Below, in pieces: positions 8,062 through 16,707 of a stretch of 64,000 bases of DNA (position 1 is its first letter; every line of letters starts with the position of its first letter). Made by a program: the position numbers and the translations under genes. Under the pieces are notes generated by a model. That model was not told the origin of the DNA, did not search any database, and was given only the letters and a program-made list of their open reading frames with translations. Where the stretch lies: NCBI GenBank assembly GCA_963833955.1, contig CAWHZY010000008.1, positions 186,001 through 250,000 of the forward strand. Direction: 5' to 3'. This DNA is from Roseiarcus sp963833955 (GTDB lineage Bacteria; Pseudomonadota; Alphaproteobacteria; Rhizobiales; Beijerinckiaceae).

Positions 8062-11000
8062 CCACTTACAACCGCACCTTGGAACCCGCCGAACGGCCGC
8101 ACCGGCAAGCCCGGCTCGAAATAGCCGCCCATTCCGTTGGTAAAGAAGGAGTTGAGGGGGTTTCCCGGCTCGCCCGAATTGTCATAGAGGAACATGCCCG
8201 ACGTATTGCTGTCGGTGTTGAAGGTGCCTATCCCGCCAGAGCCTTCGACCGGCGCAAGGCTGATCGTCGCGATGGCCCCGCCCGTGCCGCGGCCAAGCGC
8301 TGTCAACGGAACGGTGCAAGTCGACCCGATGCCCAGGCCGGTTGCTCCAGCCGCATTCGCAGGCACTACATTGACGATCGCGCCACCGGCAACGGTGACG
8401 TCGAACTTGGGGTAAGCGAACCCACTCGCCACGGTCGGACAAGTCGCGGTGATGGTCTGCGTCCCGTTGGTGTAGCCGCTGCCGGGCGTGAACGGGAAAG
8501 ACTGGCCGCCCACATAGCCGAGCAGCGAGGCGATCCGCCCGGAAACGACGACCGTATCACCATAGAAGATGTAGGTCGGGTTCGCCTGCCCCTGTGACTG
8601 CCATTGACCGCCGCTTGTGAGGACACCTGCCGTATAGAGCGGCCCCTTGACGCACTGGACGACCTTCGTCGCAACGATGTTGCAGGTGAAGGCCGCGCTC
8701 TGATTGAAATGGCCGTTAGCAAGATCGATCCCATCATCAAAAACCGAGCCGACAGCCGGGGCCGTGACGCCGTCACCGTTCATAAGCTGAGCGGTCCCGA
8801 CACGGAAGGCGCGCGTTAATTCGCCGATCCCATTGCCCTGACACTTGCCGCTGGGAGTCACGTAGTTCGGCGCGTTGCCATTGATGTTGTTTGCGCCGCA
8901 AGTGTCGAGCGCCGCCGGGGTCCCAAAGGTTCCGCCGACATTGAGCGAGATCGCTACGTCGATGCAGTTCGACCCGGTCCCGGATACGCCCGAGCAGCCT
9001 CCGGTGACCGCGCCGTTGCCCGAGCCGCCGATCGCCTGGCCGGCCGCGTTCTTGGCCGTGAAGGTGAAAGTCTGCCCGACCTCGCCCGCGCCCGCCACCG
9101 TCGATTGCGTCGGTGGAACGGAGAGGGACGTGATGACGAGTCCGGAGTTGCAACCGGAGCAGTTAAACGCCTGCCCGACCACGAAGGGGCGTGCGTGCGC
9201 CGCCATGCCGCCAGAGATGGTGACGATGTTGCCGCTCCACGTCGCGGTCGAGAACGAAGCCTGATAGGTGGTCCCGATGTCAAAGCACGGAGCCGCGAGC
9301 GCTGCGGCATCGCAACCGGCCGCGTCCGCTTTCACGCGATCAACCTTCGGATCGCTCGCATTGCCGCCATTGGCTCCGTAGATCATCGCCGCCCAACGCG
9401 AGGTCGCGCGCCGTCCGCCGGTGAATCCATTACCAGGGTGAACACCCCGGGCCGTCGTCTGGGACAGCCCAGAGTTCCAATACTCCAGGACGTCATTCAC
9501 GGTGCCAAGGAAGAGAGTTGGGCCGGAGCCTGAATAATACATGGCGTTTTGCATCGGCGATGCGCTTGAAATGCTGATCCCGGTCGCATTGGCCAGGTTG
9601 TAGCTCGACCCGGACGCGCCCCAGGCGCCGCTGGCGAGGCTGGTAATGTAGACGCCAGACAGAGGACCGATCGAACACGCGGTCGGTGAGTACGTCACGC
9701 AACCAAGTATCTCGCCCTCCCACATGGGCCCGACCGCCGCCGCCGAAAGGGTGAGCACATTGCTCGCGACTGTGCCGGAGAGTGTCGATTTGGTCACAAC
9801 ATCCTGAGCCCACTGCCCAGTAATGTTGTCCTTGGCGTTGGTCGGTGTGCTGTATATCGTCACTGGACCTTCTAAGCGATACAAATCAGTCGTCATAAAT
9901 GGCACTGATGGACTTGCGCCGGGGATCAGAGCGGGGAATTTCGTACCATACAGCCACGAGATCATCTGAGAATAACCGATCCCGCTGATCTCATAGCCAG
10001 CATAAGCCGCAGGGTTATTGAAATCCGAACCCTGACTGGACCAAATCTCACCGTTGACTCCACCGGGGAACTTGGCGAACTGCGAAGCGACATACCCGGT
10101 CTGCGCGCCAACGCCGCCAAAAAGGTCTAGCCCCTGCAACCGATTGAACGAATTTGAGAGAGTCTGCGGCGAGATTATATTCGTCCACGACGCGATTATC
10201 GCGTCGGCGCTGGCCGGTGCGGAAGTCAGTGTGACCTCATAATCTCCGGTCTGATAATTGACGAACCCGGAACATCCGGCCCCGAGAGAGGTCGACGCTA
10301 CCTGGTTATAGGCGAAGGTCTGCGAATCCTGGCACAAGACGGTGCTGGTAGTCGTGTCGATAATCTCAAACGTTCCGGCCTTGACGACTGGCCACCCGAA
10401 GCCGCCGAACCCGAATACGCCTCCGCTCTGAAGAGACTGGATATTCAGGTTCGGCCACGGTGTCGTAGCGCCGCCAAACGGTATCAGGCTCGCCGGCGGA
10501 TCGGCGCGCAAGGGATTCGTGATGGTTCCCGTCGCGCCGTTCGCGGAGCTAGAACTGAGCAACCATGTCGAGCCGTCGATAACAAACGGCGTCGTGCATG
10601 AAGTAAGGCAGCGGAGCACGGTCGGTGATCCCGTGGCGCCGAGCACCATGCCCGGCTCTAGCGCGCCTCCGTATCGCGTCGTCACGGTCAAGGTCGACCC
10701 GGATACGGAGCCGCTGAACCAGACGCCAGTTAGGCTTGCCGCGTTGAATACAAGAGGGCCGCCAACATCGACATTTCCGCAGAACTTTGCCGCTGAGCAC
10801 CAGACAGTTTGTGATCCGGTGCCAGAACCGACCGTCTGTGTCTGCGTAACGTTGCCAAGCGCGTAGATCCCCATGCCGACGCCGTCGCGCGCCGGATAGA
10901 GGACAGATGCGGGAACACCGAGACTGTTCGAAATGTCCTGTTCAAACGAGACAAGCGCTTCTGGAAAGGGGGTTCCGGTTGCTTGTACGCCGAACCGATC

Positions 11001-14000
11001 GCCAGCATAGACGAATGGTTGAGCGGGAACGAAGTTCGAGCTAACCGGCGGTCCCGCCAGATAAGCCTCGTCTTCGCCATAGATCGTGCCTGATCGGCCG
11101 TAGCCCCACAATCCAGAAAACCAGGACGTATTGCTCCCGCTTTGATTGCCGAATATCGACGCCGCCTGCCCGTTTCCCCACACAGCATAGATCGCGCCGA
11201 CCCTGATCGAGTTCGGCAGTGTCGCATAAGCCACGCCATTCGAAGCTCGAACGGAAACAAAATAGGGTCCGCCCCCCGGAATGCCGGCGATCGTTCCCGA
11301 CCATGCGCCGCCTGAGATCGTTCCCGTCAGCGTACCCCAATTGCAAGGCGTGCAGCCGGTGATCGGCGGTCCATTGGCGCTATTCGAGACGAGCACTTGA
11401 ATGCCGGATGGCGTGCCGCCAAGGGTCGGGACGTCATACGTCCCCGACAATGAGACCGAGCCAAGCCCAGTACTGAAGTTCACCGGGTACGTGATGCCCG
11501 GCCCCTTATCATCGATCGTCAGTGCTGGCCCAGGCGCAATCGCGCCGCCGTCAGTGATCGTCGTTCCGGTGAAGGTCGCGGGCGAGCCCGAAGATCCGAC
11601 CGCGCCCGATGCGTTTGGACTTCCGGAGAGAACGTAATTGCCCGGCGACAGGCCGATCGCGCCCGACCCGTAAGAGACCACTTTGACCGGATTGGTGATG
11701 GCTGAGTTCTGAATGTATTCGCCGGGGGCGATCGTCGTCAGGGTGGCTTGCATCGTCGCATCGCCGCTGATCGGCGGGTAATAGTTGCCAGAGACCGTAA
11801 AGCAGTTTGAGCTGGGGCAGGCCGTTCCTCCGACAACAAGAAGGGGCAGTCCTGTGAGGCTCGCTCCGCCATCGGTTACGACCATGCCGCCCAGAATCGT
11901 TCCTATGACCGTGCCGGTCGCCTGCAAGGTGGTTGCGTATCCCGGCAGCGAGCCGCTCCCGAACATGACTTGCGAGGAGACAGTCTGCGAAACGTCGACA
12001 ATGTACGAGCCGTTATATCCGTTGGTGCCAGATACAATGCCGATGACGTTCGTGGGCGTGAAAGAGCCAGTCCCGACGCCCGGACTGACGAGCGTGCCGA
12101 TACCGACATAGGCATTCGCCGGGGCCGAGCCGCCCGGCAGCGTAACCACCATAAGCCCTTGACCAATCGCCGCGCCGTTGCTCCCGGTTCCGGGTACGAT
12201 TGACGCGGTGAAGCTGCTCCCAAGCGTGCCGGTGAAGCTCGCAAAACCGCTATGCGAAACGCCATCATCGAGTGACGTAACATGCAAGGTAGATACACCG
12301 GCAGTCGTGTCGATATAACCCTTGAACGTGTTCGATTGAAGTGGCAACGCGGGCTTGAATGCGCCGACGGCGAACGTGATGGGCGAGCCGCTTGATCCTA
12401 GCGCGCCCGTCGTGTTGGGCGTGATCGCGTAGGTTGAGGACGCGCTTGTGGTGAGCGGAATCGTCACCGGGCTCGCCACCGGCAAACCTACGCCGGTTAG
12501 GTTCGCCGTCTCCGTTCCTGTCGCCAACGCCAACGACCCGTAAGGCGTCGAGACGACATTGAGCGTTGCGTTGGTTCCCGAGGAATTGGTGATGTAGCCA
12601 GTGATGGTCGCATTGCCGCTATCGCCCCAAATGCCCAGATCGTTCAGGCGATAGAGCGAATTGACCTTGATCGGATTCCCGGCCGTGGTTTGGGCAGCGG
12701 CATAGGTCTGGATATCCGTCTGCTTGGTGCAGATCGAGGCGAGAGCCGCAGTGCTGGGAACCCCGCCTGTTTGAGTCGGGATTTTGCCCCAAAGAGTCGC
12801 GAAATTTCCAAGCGAGCCACCCCAACCAGCATGAGACGGCGAGAGGGTCGATGTGCCGCCGATATTCTGGATAAAATCGCCGATCGATGCGGCCGTTCGG
12901 GCCGTGGCGACGCCCCCAGCCGGATTGCCGCTCGCCGCTGCGGAATAGTAGAACGACGGATAGGCGAAGATCGTGCTCGAACTGATGGGGGTTCCTGGGG
13001 TTGCGCTCAGCGCGTACGTGCCGGTCGTGCCAACTCCGGTCGTGCTGCTCGTCCCATAGGGCAAGATGATAGAGGCCGTGGGGAGCAACGTCTGCCCTGG
13101 CATGATGACCGAAACCAGCGAGCCGCCCGAGGCATACGTTCCTGGCGACGAGCCAAAAGGCCGTAACGTGCCGACGGGTCCACTGATCGGATTGCCGACG
13201 ACTTGCGTGCTGCTTGTCCCGCTAACCGCGACATAGGTCTGGTTGTAAAGGTTCGGCGACGCCGGGCTTGTGACGATGCCGCTGACGGTAAATTCCGAGC
13301 CCGGCACGAAGCCTGGATTGGTCGATACGGGGAAGGTCACAAACCCGGTCGTCGCATTGTAGGTCGCGCCGGTGATCGTGTAGGGATTCACAGCCGTCAC
13401 GGTCAACACAGCGCCAGAGGTCGAGCCGATAAAGTTGGACGTGCCTTGATTAAGGAACGGGACGAACGCCGGTGAGCCGGGAAGCGCAGTCCCGGTCTGA
13501 TCGACCATTTCGAGGGCCTGAGAGCCGGGGAACGTCGAATCGTCACCGTTTTCAACCAGCCATCCGCAAATGTGTTGATTGTTTTTGGTGGTAATGCCCG
13601 TCGAGCCGTACGAATAAGGATTCGTCGAAGACACTCCAGGGAAGGTGACTGAGGCGCCGGTTCCGCTCAGTGCGGTTCCCTCATGGGCGGACGTGTCGAG
13701 GGGCGAGGTCGGGCAAGTCCCGCCGCCAGTTGAGGTCTCACCGACGAGCGTCGTTCCGGCTGTTCCAGGAAGCGCAAAATAGGTCGCATTATAGCCGGTA
13801 AACCCGGTTCCGTTGAAGCCCTGCAATGTGTATTGGATGCCGGGTGAAACGCCATGCGCAACGGCGAGATTCACCGTGACAGTCATCTCGCCGGAGACGG
13901 GGGAGTTGCTGACGCAAGTCGTCGCGGCTTGCGCAGGCGACGCCGCCAGCCCAGTCGCCTGCTGCGCGCCAGAGCCGGGGATATTCGCGGCGATGGCGGT

Positions 14001-14660
14001 TGCATTCAAGGTCGTGGTTGACGCCGGGCAACCGAGCCCCGGATCGAGCTGCTGGAGCGTGCTGACCCCGCTGGTGGATAAGGGCTGCCAGATGCCGGTT
14101 GGCTGACGCCCGGTGCAGCTTGGAGTCGTCGGCGCGGTGAAGGGATAGAACCCGGTCGCATAACTGCTGCCCGCCGTCGCACCCGATCCGCTTCCAGTAA
14201 TGCTGCCGGTGTTCAACCACCAATAGGAGCCGGGCTGGACACCATTCCAGAGTTTTTGGAAAAAGAAGTCTGGCTGACCCGGAGTCGTATTCGTGCTTAG
14301 GTCGAAACCAGCAAATGCCGCTTCCAAACCCGGCGCATAAGCCAGGGCAGGATTGACCGTCATCTCGAAATAGAAGGCAGCGGAGTCCGCGGCATTGCCA
14401 GGGCTGCCCGGCAGATACATGGCCCCTCCCGCGCCCCCATTTGGTTTTAGGCCGTTGTTGGTCACCCCGTTCGCCTGATTTGGATTGAAGTTCGACGAGA
14501 TGAACGGAACGATCGAGGGCGTCATCAGGTTCGCAATGCCCGCCCCGCCGCCGACGCCAAGCAGCATCAAGATCCCCGCAATTGCTGGATGGCGGCCGAT
14601 CGTCTCGATAAGCGAGATGGTCGACAGAGATGCGAGGAGACGTTTCGTTGTCCGGAGCAT
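8058..14660 (-). CDS. Giant exported phage fibre-like protein (2200 aa)
   Basis: Last large gene of the tail module. The N-terminus has a positively charged start and a hydrophobic helix (about residues 26-47), so it is probably membrane-anchored or exported, which is unusual for a tail protein. The rest is low-complexity, rich in Gly/Ser/Thr, with at least five diverged copies of a module of the form G..LTVT...G.L..G..L.G..I....G.Y.LS, for example SGSTLTVTTRYGGALEPG. A middle section (about residues 1120-1290) resembles an Ig-like domain followed by an SGNH/acetylesterase-like region, but the usual GQSN nucleophile motif reads GQAAS. Cysteine pairs are scattered along the chain. The frame is intact over 6.6 kb. 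It is probably a receptor-binding or surface fibre; no specific ligand can be named. Confidence 0.6.
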   Translation of the reverse strand: MLRTTKRLLASLSTISLIETIGRHPAIAGILMLLGVGGGAGIANLMTPSIVPFISSNFNPNQANGVTNNGLKPNGGAGGAMYLPGSPGNAADSAAFYFEMTVNPALAYAPGLEAAFAGFDLSTNTTPGQPDFFFQKLWNGVQPGSYWWLNTGSITGSGSGATAGSSYATGFYPFTAPTTPSCTGRQPTGIWQPLSTSGVSTLQQLDPGLGCPASTTTLNATAIAANIPGSGAQQATGLAASPAQAATTCVSNSPVSGEMTVTVNLAVAHGVSPGIQYTLQGFNGTGFTGYNATYFALPGTAGTTLVGETSTGGGTCPTSPLDTSAHEGTALSGTGASVTFPGVSSTNPYSYGSTGITTKNNQHICGWLVENGDDSTFPGSQALEMVDQTGTALPGSPAFVPFLNQGTSNFIGSTSGAVLTVTAVNPYTITGATYNATTGFVTFPVSTNPGFVPGSEFTVSGIVTSPASPNLYNQTYVAVSGTSSTQVVGNPISGPVGTLRPFGSSPGTYASGGSLVSVIMPGQTLLPTASIILPYGTSSTTGVGTTGTYALSATPGTPISSSTIFAYPSFYYSAAASGNPAGGVATARTAASIGDFIQNIGGTSTLSPSHAGWGGSLGNFATLWGKIPTQTGGVPSTAALASICTKQTDIQTYAAAQTTAGNPIKVNSLYRLNDLGIWGDSGNATITGYITNSSGTNATLNVVSTPYGSLALATGTETANLTGVGLPVASPVTIPLTTSASSTYAITPNTTGALGSSGSPITFAVGAFKPALPLQSNTFKGYIDTTAGVSTLHVTSLDDGVSHSGFASFTGTLGSSFTASIVPGTGSNGAAIGQGLMVVTLPGGSAPANAYVGIGTLVSPGVGTGSFTPTNVIGIVSGTNGYNGSYIVDVSQTVSSQVMFGSGSLPGYATTLQATGTVIGTILGGMVVTDGGASLTGLPLLVVGGTACPSSNCFTVSGNYYPPISGDATMQATLTTIAPGEYIQNSAITNPVKVVSYGSGAIGLSPGNYVLSGSPNASGAVGSSGSPATFTGTTITDGGAIAPGPALTIDDKGPGITYPVNFSTGLGSVSLSGTYDVPTLGGTPSGIQVLVSNSANGPPITGCTPCNWGTLTGTISGGAWSGTIAGIPGGGPYFVSVRASNGVAYATLPNSIRVGAIYAVWGNGQAASIFGNQSGSNTSWFSGLWGYGRSGTIYGEDEAYLAGPPVSSNFVPAQPFVYAGDRFGVQATGTPFPEALVSFEQDISNSLGVPASVLYPARDGVGMGIYALGNVTQTQTVGSGTGSQTVWCSAAKFCGNVDVGGPLVFNAASLTGVWFSGSVSGSTLTVTTRYGGALEPGMVLGATGSPTVLRCLTSCTTPFVIDGSTWLLSSSSANGATGTITNPLRADPPASLIPFGGATTPWPNLNIQSLQSGGVFGFGGFGWPVVKAGTFEIIDTTTSTVLCQDSQTFAYNQVASTSLGAGCSGFVNYQTGDYEVTLTSAPASADAIIASWTNIISPQTLSNSFNRLQGLDLFGGVGAQTGYVASQFAKFPGGVNGEIWSSQGSDFNNPAAYAGYEISGIGYSQMISWLYGTKFPALIPGASPSVPFMTTDLYRLEGPVTIYSTPTNAKDNITGQWAQDVVTKSTLSGTVASNVLTLSAAAVGPMWEGEILGCVTYSPTACSIGPLSGVYITSLASGAWGASGSSYNLANATGISISSASPMQNAMYYSGSGPTLFLGTVNDVLEYWNSGLSQTTARGVHPGNGFTGGRRATSRWAAMIYGANGGNASDPKVDRVKADAAGCDAAALAAPCFDIGTTYQASFSTATWSGNIVTISGGMAAHARPFVVGQAFNCSGCNSGLVITSLSVPPTQSTVAGAGEVGQTFTFTAKNAAGQAIGGSGNGAVTGGCSGVSGTGSNCIDVAISLNVGGTFGTPAALDTCGANNINGNAPNYVTPSGKCQGNGIGELTRAFRVGTAQLMNGDGVTAPAVGSVFDDGIDLANGHFNQSAAFTCNIVATKVVQCVKGPLYTAGVLTSGGQWQSQGQANPTYIFYGDTVVVSGRIASLLGYVGGQSFPFTPGSGYTNGTQTITATCPTVASGFAYPKFDVTVAGGAIVNVVPANAAGATGLGIGSTCTVPLTALGRGTGGAIATISLAPVEGSGGIGTFNTDSNTSGMFLYDNSGEPGNPLNSFFTNGMGGYFEPGLPVRPFGGFQGAVVSG

Positions 14661-14669
14661 CAGAAGCCT

Positions 14670-15824
14670 TCAGAACTGAGTGTAGGCGAGGCTGCCGCTG
14701 ACCTGGGCCGTCGAAGAACTAACGGCGCAAAGCGCGTTGCCGGCGGGGACGACAAGCACCGGACCGAGACCGCTGCCCTTTGCAGCGCCAAACTGCGCCA
14801 CAAGGCTGTAAGCGCCAGTCAGCGCCGTGGTCCCGACGGCGCAATTCGTTCCGGTTCCGTATTCGAAGGTGAAATTGGTTGTCCCGGCGGCGATCACATC
14901 CCAGGCGGTGACGAAAATTGCCTTGCCGCTGACTCCGGCGACAAGCTGCGTCGTGGTCGCGCTTGTGATGTTGATTGGAACCGAAGCGCCCGCCTGAATA
15001 ATACTGGTGAGGTTTCCACCCGTGTTGGCGCTGTTGGTCGGCATCGGCACGCCGCCCGTGACGCCCTGCACGGCCTGGGCGCTCGTTGCACTCGTGCCGG
15101 CTGCGGTCACCTCCTGATTGGCCGCCGTTGCGGCGCCGGCGGGCAGAGCGGATGAAAGCACGTCGGCGTTGACACCCAACACGTTGAGCCCCGTCGGCGC
15201 CGAGCCCCAGGTCGAGCCAGACGCGCCAACCATATTGCCACCAGGGACGAGCACGCCGCTGTATGTCGCCGAGCCGGGCGCGGGCGACCCAATCGCTCCG
15301 ACCGACGCGTTCGAGCCACCACCGCCGCCGCCTCCGCCACCTCCACCCGCGCCGGTCGGCAAGCCCGCACCGCCGGATAGGTTCAGCGTAGTCGTTCCCG
15401 CTGTCTCAATCGCGGCGAGATATGTATTCGGGCCCACAGTGAACGCCATCCAGCCGCCGGCCGGGATGACGTCGTTGCCCACTGTCGCGGTGGCGGTCGA
15501 GTTGCCAAGCGTTACAAAGGCCGCGTTTGCGCCCGTGTTGTAGACGATGACGACCGTTCCGCTCGGAAGCGGCACGCGCGACGATGTCGCCCCGACGGAG
15601 AGCTGCGCATAGGCCGGCGTCGGCTGAAAGCCGCTAAACGTGGCATTGAACGAGCCGGAAACGTGGCCGGGGTTCGAGTTCGTGAACAACGGTCCGACGC
15701 CGGGTTGAATAGGCACAACGCCGCGGACGTAAGTGCCGCCGGAGTCCTGGTAGGTTTGCGCGCCCGCTGGCACGCCAAACAACAGGCCAGCCGCTCCCGC
15801 GGCGCCCAGAAGGATGCGCTTCAT
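14670..15824 (-). CDS. Exported glycine-rich tail-associated protein
   Basis: A 384-residue protein with a clear signal peptide (MKRILLGAAGAAGLLFG then AGAQ, cleavage expected after about residue 22). The mature part begins with a beta-rich domain (about residues 25-150), then an uninterrupted glycine run (about residues 160-172) as a hinge, and a C-terminal beta domain with a cysteine pair in TNCAVG and NALCAVSS. Its start has an AGGG ribosome site. It lies 9 bases upstream of the giant fibre gene and 28 bases after the preceding fibre gene, so it belongs to the same transcript. No enzyme motif is visible. A signal peptide in a tail-end gene is odd. Confidence 0.55.
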   Translation of the reverse strand: MKRILLGAAGAAGLLFGVPAGAQTYQDSGGTYVRGVVPIQPGVGPLFTNSNPGHVSGSFNATFSGFQPTPAYAQLSVGATSSRVPLPSGTVVIVYNTGANAAFVTLGNSTATATVGNDVIPAGGWMAFTVGPNTYLAAIETAGTTTLNLSGGAGLPTGAGGGGGGGGGGGSNASVGAIGSPAPGSATYSGVLVPGGNMVGASGSTWGSAPTGLNVLGVNADVLSSALPAGAATAANQEVTAAGTSATSAQAVQGVTGGVPMPTNSANTGGNLTSIIQAGASVPINITSATTTQLVAGVSGKAIFVTAWDVIAAGTTNFTFEYGTGTNCAVGTTALTGAYSLVAQFGAAKGSGLGPVLVVPAGNALCAVSSSTAQVSGSLAYTQF

Positions 15825-15852
15825 TTCCGACCCTATTGGAAAGAGAAAGCCG

Positions 15853-16707
15853 CTACGCGGCGGAAGGATTCGCGAGAAGGATCGAGATCGACAGGCGGAC
15901 CTGACCGGCCGTGAACGAGCCGCCGGCCGCCGTGATGATCAGACTCGTATTGTTGTAGAAAGCGGTCGGCCCGATCAGACCGAAATTCGACGAGCCAGCC
16001 GCGGTCGCCAGCGCCGATCCGAACTGCGACAGGTTGCCGCTGACTCCGACCTCGTAGGAGGTCGCGCCAGTGATGGCCGTCGTCACGCGCGCGCCGACGG
16101 CGAGGACGATGCAATCGGCTGGAATCGGAACCGACGCGGTCACCGAAGCGCCGAACAGGTTCACGGTCTGTTCTATCACCTGCGCCTGGATGTTGGCCCC
16201 GTGTGCCGCCGCGGCGATATTGGCCAGCGCTGGCATGAATCCTTGATCGATGACCGTCCAGTTACCAGTTTCATTGCTTTCGAGGCCGATGAATCCGTAG
16301 GCCTGGTTGACGACAGCCGATGCAGCGCCGTTGATAGTGTCGGCCCCGGCCGCATTGAGCGTGAGCGTCTTGGTGACGGAGCAATTACCGCTCTCGTCAA
16401 TGACGACAAGACGGGTCCCAGTCGGATAGGCGCTGGAAACGGGTAAGGTGATCACACGCGCTGCGGTAAGCGCGGTATAGGCGACCATGCGATCGGTCAC
16501 CAGAGCTGTGTAGGCGGCGTCGCTGACGGCAGCCCGCGTGTTGGTGATGACTTCGGCGAGTTTTGCGTGGGGCGCACCGCCAGCGGTAACGCCATCGTTG
16601 ACGACAAGGCGATTATTCGTCGTGTCCATGACGACTTCGCCGGCCGCGCCAGTGAAGGCCTGGACTTGGCTCGCCGTGCCGCGACGAAGTTGAAGTTGCT
16701 CGCTCAA
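15853..16707 (-). CDS. Phage tail fibre protein with tropism-determinant-like N-terminus
   Basis: A 284-residue protein. Residues 5-50 (LQLRRGTASQVQAFTGAAGE, then DGVTAGGAPHAKL) match the short N-terminal module found in many phage tail fibres and in the major tropism determinant family, which attaches the fibre to the tail. The remainder is a beta-rich, Gly/Ala/Thr-rich body like pectin-lyase or trimeric fibre shafts. The start codon is TTG, overlapping the stop of the tip gene by four bases (TTGA), so it is translationally coupled. It probably binds the host surface. No chaperone or peptidase domain is seen. Confidence 0.65.
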   Translation of the reverse strand: MSEQLQLRRGTASQVQAFTGAAGEVVMDTTNNRLVVNDGVTAGGAPHAKLAEVITNTRAAVSDAAYTALVTDRMVAYTALTAARVITLPVSSAYPTGTRLVVIDESGNCSVTKTLTLNAAGADTINGAASAVVNQAYGFIGLESNETGNWTVIDQGFMPALANIAAAAHGANIQAQVIEQTVNLFGASVTASVPIPADCIVLAVGARVTTAITGATSYEVGVSGNLSQFGSALATAAGSSNFGLIGPTAFYNNTSLIITAAGGSFTAGQVRLSISILLANPSAA

